Source: Flavobacterium praedii
GTDB lineage: Bacteria; Bacteroidota; Bacteroidia; Flavobacteriales; Flavobacteriaceae
Length of the DNA: 64,000 nucleotides
NCBI RefSeq assembly: GCF_026810365.1
Contig: NZ_CP113948.1
Span: 4,077,501-4,141,500, forward strand
Reading direction: 5' to 3'
The notes below the pieces were generated by a model. It ran no database searches, was not told the origin of the DNA, and saw nothing but the letters and a program-made list of their open reading frames with translations. Shown piece after piece: positions 60,244 to 64,000 of this stretch (position 1 is its first letter; each line of letters starts with the position of its first letter). A program made the position numbers and the translations under genes.

Positions 60244-61797
60244 TTATAATTCTTTTTTCGCTTTTCTTTTCTTCCAAAAATATTCGCCTACAAAAAAGGC
60301 GGCTAGTGCAATTAAGAAGTATTTAAAATACGATTGTGGTTGTCCTTCACCATTCACTGTTGTAAATACTCTGTCCCAGCGAATTTTGTTTAAACCTTTA
60401 CCATTAGTATCCCAACTCATCCAAATAAATATTGGTTTTCCAACAATATGATTTTCTGGTACAAATCCCCAATAACGACTATCTTCAGAGTTATGACGGT
60501 TGTCTCCCATCATCCAATAATAATTTTGGTCAAAAGTGTAAGTTGTTGCGACTTTGCCGTCGATTCTGATTTCATTGCCATTTACTTTTAAATCTTTTTT
60601 CTCATAATCAGTAATGATAGTTTTGTAAAAAGGTAAAGTTTCTAAATTTAAGGCAACTTTTTTTCCTTTTTGAGGTATGTAGATTGGGCCAAAATTATCG
60701 CGGTTCCATTTGTTAATATGTGGGAAAATTCCATCTTCAATATTTTTGGATATAATCCTGTTTACAGATTTTATTCCAGGTACATTCTTTAATCTGTCAG
60801 CGCCTGCGGCTGTTAATGCGCTTATAAAAAGTGTGTCTCTTGATTCATTAATAAAACCAGCACCATCAGTTACATCCATATCTTTTAAAAGGTATTCAAA
60901 ATCAATAGGCGTTTTTCCATCTATGGCTACATTATATGAGAATTGTGGTTTTGCGCGATCGCCTAAATACAATTCTTTTCCATTGATATAGACTAATCCA
61001 TCTTTTATAGACAAACTATCGCCTGGAATTCCTACACAACGCTTCACATAATTAGATTTTTTGTCAATAGGCTTATCGACTCTAAGTCCAGATCGGTCTC
61101 TAAATTTAAAAACAGTATCTGCAGGCCAATTAAAAACAACTATATCTGTACGATTGATGGTTTGTATGCCTGGGAGTCTGAAATAAGGCAATTGAGGCCA
61201 ATTTAAATATGACTTTTGTTTGGTTAATGGTATTGTGTCATGAACCATTGGCATTGCTACTGTAGTCATGGGAACTCTCGCACCATAATTCATTTTACTT
61301 ACAAATAGAAAATCTCCTACTAGTAATGATTTCTCTAAAGAAGAAGTTGGAATAGTATAAGGTTGAATTAAGTACGTATGAACAATGGTAGCCACAATCA
61401 CTGCAAATAATAAGGAACTAATGGTGTCTTGTGCTTTATGATCAGGACTTAGATGCCTATCTGCTTCGTAGTTTAAAGGTTGTGTGTAATTGATATAAAA
61501 GATGTAAAAACCTAATGTACCGATAACAAGAAGTGTGTCTAAGAATGATTTTTTACCAAAACTGCGTATAGTTTCTACCCAAACAACTGGAAACATAATC
61601 AGATTTATAATTGGAATGAAAAGTAAAAGTGTCCACCATGTAGGTCTTCCGATTATTTTCATTAAAACAATTGCATTGTAAACAGGAATTGCTGCTTCCC
61701 AACGTTTTCTTCCAGCACTTTCATATAATTTCCAAGTGCCTAAGAAATGAATTACTTGAACAGCTAAGAAAAATACAAACCAAAGATATAAAGTCAT
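60244..61797 (-). CDS. lepB: Signal peptidase I with extra N-terminal membrane domain
   Basis: Signal peptidase I removes signal peptides from exported proteins at the inner membrane. The 517 aa are long because about 120 residues of membrane helices ([20 protein letters not shown], a DUF5684-like segment) precede the catalytic domain, as in other Bacteroidota. The Ser nucleophile is in [20 protein letters not shown] and the Lys base in [15 protein letters not shown]. Later conserved blocks are [20 protein letters not shown] and [10 protein letters not shown]-terminal membrane helix and basic tail ([12 protein letters not shown]) close it. Confidence 0.94.
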   Translation of the reverse strand: MTLYLWFVFFLAVQVIHFLGTWKLYESAGRKRWEAAIPVYNAIVLMKIIGRPTWWTLLLFIPIINLIMFPVVWVETIRSFGKKSFLDTLLVIGTLGFYIFYINYTQPLNYEADRHLSPDHKAQDTISSLLFAVIVATIVHTYLIQPYTIPTSSLEKSLLVGDFLFVSKMNYGARVPMTTVAMPMVHDTIPLTKQKSYLNWPQLPYFRLPGIQTINRTDIVVFNWPADTVFKFRDRSGLRVDKPIDKKSNYVKRCVGIPGDSLSIKDGLVYINGKELYLGDRAKPQFSYNVAIDGKTPIDFEYLLKDMDVTDGAGFINESRDTLFISALTAAGADRLKNVPGIKSVNRIISKNIEDGIFPHINKWNRDNFGPIYIPQKGKKVALNLETLPFYKTIITDYEKKDLKVNGNEIRIDGKVATTYTFDQNYYWMMGDNRHNSEDSRYWGFVPENHIVGKPIFIWMSWDTNGKGLNKIRWDRVFTTVNGEGQPQSYFKYFLIALAAFFVGEYFWKKRKAKKEL

Positions 61798-61856
61798 AAT
61801 TTGAAGATTTGAAATTAGATTTTGAAATCCATTTTCTGTTTAGAATTTGGAGTTTA

Positions 61857-62564
61857 TTATTTAGAATTTAAATTTAACACATCTTTCATAGTATAGATAC
61901 CATGTTTTCCAGCCAGCCATTCGGCAGCAATTACAGCGCCTAGAGCAAAACCTTCTCTATTAAGAGCCGTGTGTTTTATTTCGATAGAATCAACATCAGA
62001 GTTATAAGTTACAGTATGAGTTCCTGGAACGGTTCCTACTCGTATTGCTTCGATATGAATTTGATCCTCTTTTGGAGTGTCTAATGTCCAATTCGTATAA
62101 TTACTATTCTCGATTATTCCTTTGGCTAATGAAATGGCAGTTCCGCTTGGAGCATCTAGTTTTTGATCGTGGTGAATTTCTTCCATGTTTACTTTGTAAT
62201 GGTCAAATTTCGACATGATTTTGGCTAAATATTCATTAAATTCAAAAAACAAATTGACACCTAGACTAAAGTTGGAACTAGAGATAAAACCACCGTTTTT
62301 TGCTTTGCAAAGCGCTATCATTTCATCATAATGTTCTAGCCAACCCGTTGTGCCTGAAACTACAGGGACATTTGCATTGAAACAACTTGAAATATTACTA
62401 ACTGCTGCTGAAGGAACACTAAAATCGATGGCAACATCGGCAGTAGAAAGTCCATCATAAGTGTTGAATTCGTCTTTTTTTAAAACAATTTCGTGTCCTC
62501 TTTCTAAAGCAATTCTTTCGATTACTTGCCCCATTTTTCCGTATCCTAAAAGTGCAATTTTCAT
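61857..62564 (-). CDS. dapB: 4-hydroxy-tetrahydrodipicolinate reductase
   Basis: DapB acts in lysine and diaminopimelate synthesis. The 235 aa begin with the nucleotide-binding motif IALLGYGKMGQVIE. Substrate-binding residues are in SGTTGWLEHYDEM, VNMEEIHHDQKLDAPSGTAI (catalytic His-His and Lys) and SGTAISLAKGI. It is slightly shorter than E. coli DapB, as in other Bacteroidota. It lies 59 bp upstream of lepB and downstream of the DUF5683 gene on the same strand. Confidence 0.96.
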   Translation of the reverse strand: MKIALLGYGKMGQVIERIALERGHEIVLKKDEFNTYDGLSTADVAIDFSVPSAAVSNISSCFNANVPVVSGTTGWLEHYDEMIALCKAKNGGFISSSNFSLGVNLFFEFNEYLAKIMSKFDHYKVNMEEIHHDQKLDAPSGTAISLAKGIIENSNYTNWTLDTPKEDQIHIEAIRVGTVPGTHTVTYNSDVDSIEIKHTALNREGFALGAVIAAEWLAGKHGIYTMKDVLNLNSK

Positions 62565-62612
62565 TTATGATCTGTTTTTTTTATTTTAAATAGAAACGAA
62601 AAGAATTCGAAT

Positions 62613-63173
62613 CTAAAAACGATAATTAATAGTTAGTCCTAAATTTGATTTTAATGTTACAGCATCAGGAGTAATTTGTGGTTGTAATGATAAACTTTGA
62701 TTCACATTGAATTGTATTAAAGCAGCGTCAACATTGGCGTCTATAATATTTAAAATGTAAAATCCAATAACAAAAAGACCTGATAAAGAGGCATTTCGTT
62801 GGTAAAACTCTTGAGCAGAGATTAACTGTTTGTCTGAAAGATAGTCGTAATTAGAATCTGGATTTCCTGCTAATCGACTTTTGTAGGCATCACGATATTC
62901 GTGGTATTTTTGTTTACTGTCTGAATAAAAATATAAACTGGTTCCAATAGCACCGTATACTATTGGAATTTTCCAGTATTTTTTATTGTAAGCTTGACCT
63001 AAACCTGGTAAAATTGCGGAATAAAATGCAGCTTTTGCAGGTGTCAAAGGGTCTATTTCTATTGCCTTTAAAGTGTCTTTTGTTTGTAGTACGGCATCCG
63101 TTTTTGCTTGCGCAAAAAGGGTTGCGTTTCCTAAAAGAAAAAGCAATAGGCCTATGGAAATGATTTTATTCAC
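62613..63173 (-). CDS. DUF5683 domain-containing protein
   Basis: The 186-aa protein has a signal peptide (IISIGLLLFLLGNATLFAQA) and starts with GTG at 63173. The stop TAG of parB overlaps that codon by one base, so the two are tightly coupled. Family features are PAKAAFYSAILPGLGQAYNK and KYWKIPIVYGAIGTSLYFY, followed by two further membrane segments (LSGLFVIGFYILNIID). The GLGQ-YNK-KYWK motif is characteristic of DUF5683, whose function is unknown. It lies between parB and dapB. Confidence 0.9.
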   Translation of the reverse strand: MNKIISIGLLLFLLGNATLFAQAKTDAVLQTKDTLKAIEIDPLTPAKAAFYSAILPGLGQAYNKKYWKIPIVYGAIGTSLYFYSDSKQKYHEYRDAYKSRLAGNPDSNYDYLSDKQLISAQEFYQRNASLSGLFVIGFYILNIIDANVDAALIQFNVNQSLSLQPQITPDAVTLKSNLGLTINYRF

Positions 63174-64000
63174 TACCCTTCTATTAATTTTATTATTCTA
63201 TTGAAGTCTTCTTCTGAATGAAAAGGAATGGTGATTTTTCCTTTGCCATTTCCAGCTACTTTCACATCAATTTTTGCTCCAAAATACTTATTAAAAGTAC
63301 TTACGTCTTCGTCATTTATTTCAAAAGAAGATGTTTTTGTTGGAGTTAAAGGTTTTGGTTTTAAACTTTCGTGGTAGTTTTTTACCAAAGTCTCTGTTTC
63401 TCTAACCGAAAGATTCTGACTTACAATTTTTTGATAAATATCCGTTTGGACATCATGATCATCAATGTTAATGATGGCACGACCGTGGCCCATGCTTATA
63501 AAACCGTCACGAATTCCAGTCTGAATGATAGGGTCTAATTTTAAAAGTCTTAAATAATTAGCAATGGTTGAACGTTTTTTACCCACTCTTTCACTCATTT
63601 GCTCTTGTGTCAATTGAATTTCGTCAATTAATCGTTGGTATGAAAGTGCAATCTCGATTGGGTCTAAGTCGTGACGTTGAATATTTTCAACTAAGGCCAT
63701 TATAAGAGACTCATTATCGTTTGCAATACGAATGTAAGCTGGGACAGTAGTAAGTCCAATTAAAGTTGAAGCACGCAAACGACGCTCTCCAGAAATTAAT
63801 TGGTATTTATTAAAGTCTAATTTACGAACCGTAATAGGTTGTATAACACCTAATTCCTTGATAGAAGTGGCTAATTCGCGTAATGAATCTTCGTTGAAAT
63901 TACTTCGGGGCTGAAATGGATTTATTTCTATAGCATCAATTTCAAGCTCTATAATATTCCCCACCACTTTATCTGCATTTTTATCTTCTACCGATTGAAT
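63173..64000 (-). CDS. parB: ParB/Spo0J chromosome partitioning protein (N-terminus cut by window edge)
   Basis: ParB binds parS sites near the origin and loads SMC. In-frame coding continues through the window edge (upstream codons read IQSVEDKNADK), so the GTG at 63967 is not the true start. The ParB/sulfiredoxin CTPase domain shows INPFQPRSNFNEDSLRELAT, SGERRLRAS and ALVENIQRHDLDPIEIALSY. The HTH domain reads LTQEQMSERVGKKRSTIANYLRLLK. The C-terminal dimer domain is at the end. The next gene upstream is expected to be parA, outside the window. No parS site was found here. Confidence 0.95.
   Translation of the reverse strand: MQSVEDKNADKVVGNIIELEIDAIEINPFQPRSNFNEDSLRELATSIKELGVIQPITVRKLDFNKYQLISGERRLRASTLIGLTTVPAYIRIANDNESLIMALVENIQRHDLDPIEIALSYQRLIDEIQLTQEQMSERVGKKRSTIANYLRLLKLDPIIQTGIRDGFISMGHGRAIINIDDHDVQTDIYQKIVSQNLSVRETETLVKNYHESLKPKPLTPTKTSSFEINDEDVSTFNKYFGAKIDVKVAGNGKGKITIPFHSEEDFNRIIKLIEG

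Noticed and set aside
62565..64000. parS site near parB
   Set aside because: No 16-bp TGTTTCACGTGAAACA-like sequence was found by eye in this part or elsewhere in the window.
1..64000. tRNA, rRNA, CRISPR array, IS element or prophage
   Set aside because: No cloverleaf, rRNA core, regularly spaced repeats, transposase or phage structural gene could be recognised.

Overview
The window is chromosomal DNA of a Bacteroidota bacterium, most likely a Flavobacterium or close relative. The evidence is the AT-rich composition, many -7 promoter boxes of the form TAnnTTTG, almost no Shine-Dalgarno sequences, a FecI/FecR/TonB-receptor signalling locus, HmuY, DUF5777, DUF6607 and DUF5683 proteins, and the gene order parB-DUF5683-dapB-lepB-WbqC. 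I see no rRNA, tRNA, CRISPR array, insertion sequence or phage gene. Both ends cut a gene: folD on the left and parB on the right.

Layout. 1-1.85 kb: folD (partial) and ffh. 1.99-11.3 kb: an accessory envelope region with two lipoproteins on the minus strand, then fecI, fecR and a TonB-dependent receptor, then an operon of a small OB-fold protein, a DUF5777 beta-barrel protein, a mono-haem cytochrome-like lipoprotein with a (Thr-Pro)25 linker, and a YceI protein. 11.5-15.6 kb: a probable haem-uptake locus (HmuY and receptor on the minus strand, DUF6607 and DUF6686-like genes divergent). 16-25 kb: argS, a second TonB receptor, fabH, an orphan ABC ATPase, and a lipocalin/OmpA lipoprotein pair. 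25-31.5 kb: htpG, a membrane protein with a C-terminal pYEATS domain, a lipoprotein, corA, rluF. 31.7-43.5 kb: hydrolase, zinc-ribbon-like protein and Nif3, a TPR protein, lpxK-punA, a hybrid histidine kinase behind gap and lipA, and an M48 protease. 43.6-51.8 kb: TonB-like protein, a glycosyltransferase/sigma factor pair, PaiB-like protein, murB, DUF2461, a rhodanese-thioredoxin lipoprotein, a DUF1016 nuclease, recF. 52-64 kb: TPR protein, ribH, DUF6624, mutL, two rhomboids, an EEP-family phosphatase/nuclease, WbqC, lepB, dapB, DUF5683, parB.

The most notable signal is a shared promoter-like motif, TAGGGTRAA-N13-GTTTTAT. It occurs three times with identical spacing: before fecR, before the OB-fold/DUF5777/cytochrome/YceI operon, and pointing left towards the divergent lipoprotein gene. 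It looks like the target of the locally encoded FecI sigma factor and would tie three transcription units into one envelope-signalling regulon with no known substrate. Other notable items are a G9 tract inside the FecIR-linked receptor gene (possible phase variation), the pYEATS membrane protein, a MutL that lacks all three endonuclease metal-binding motifs, a zinc-ribbon protein without its cysteines, and two structured intergenic elements near 31.6 and 52.0 kb.
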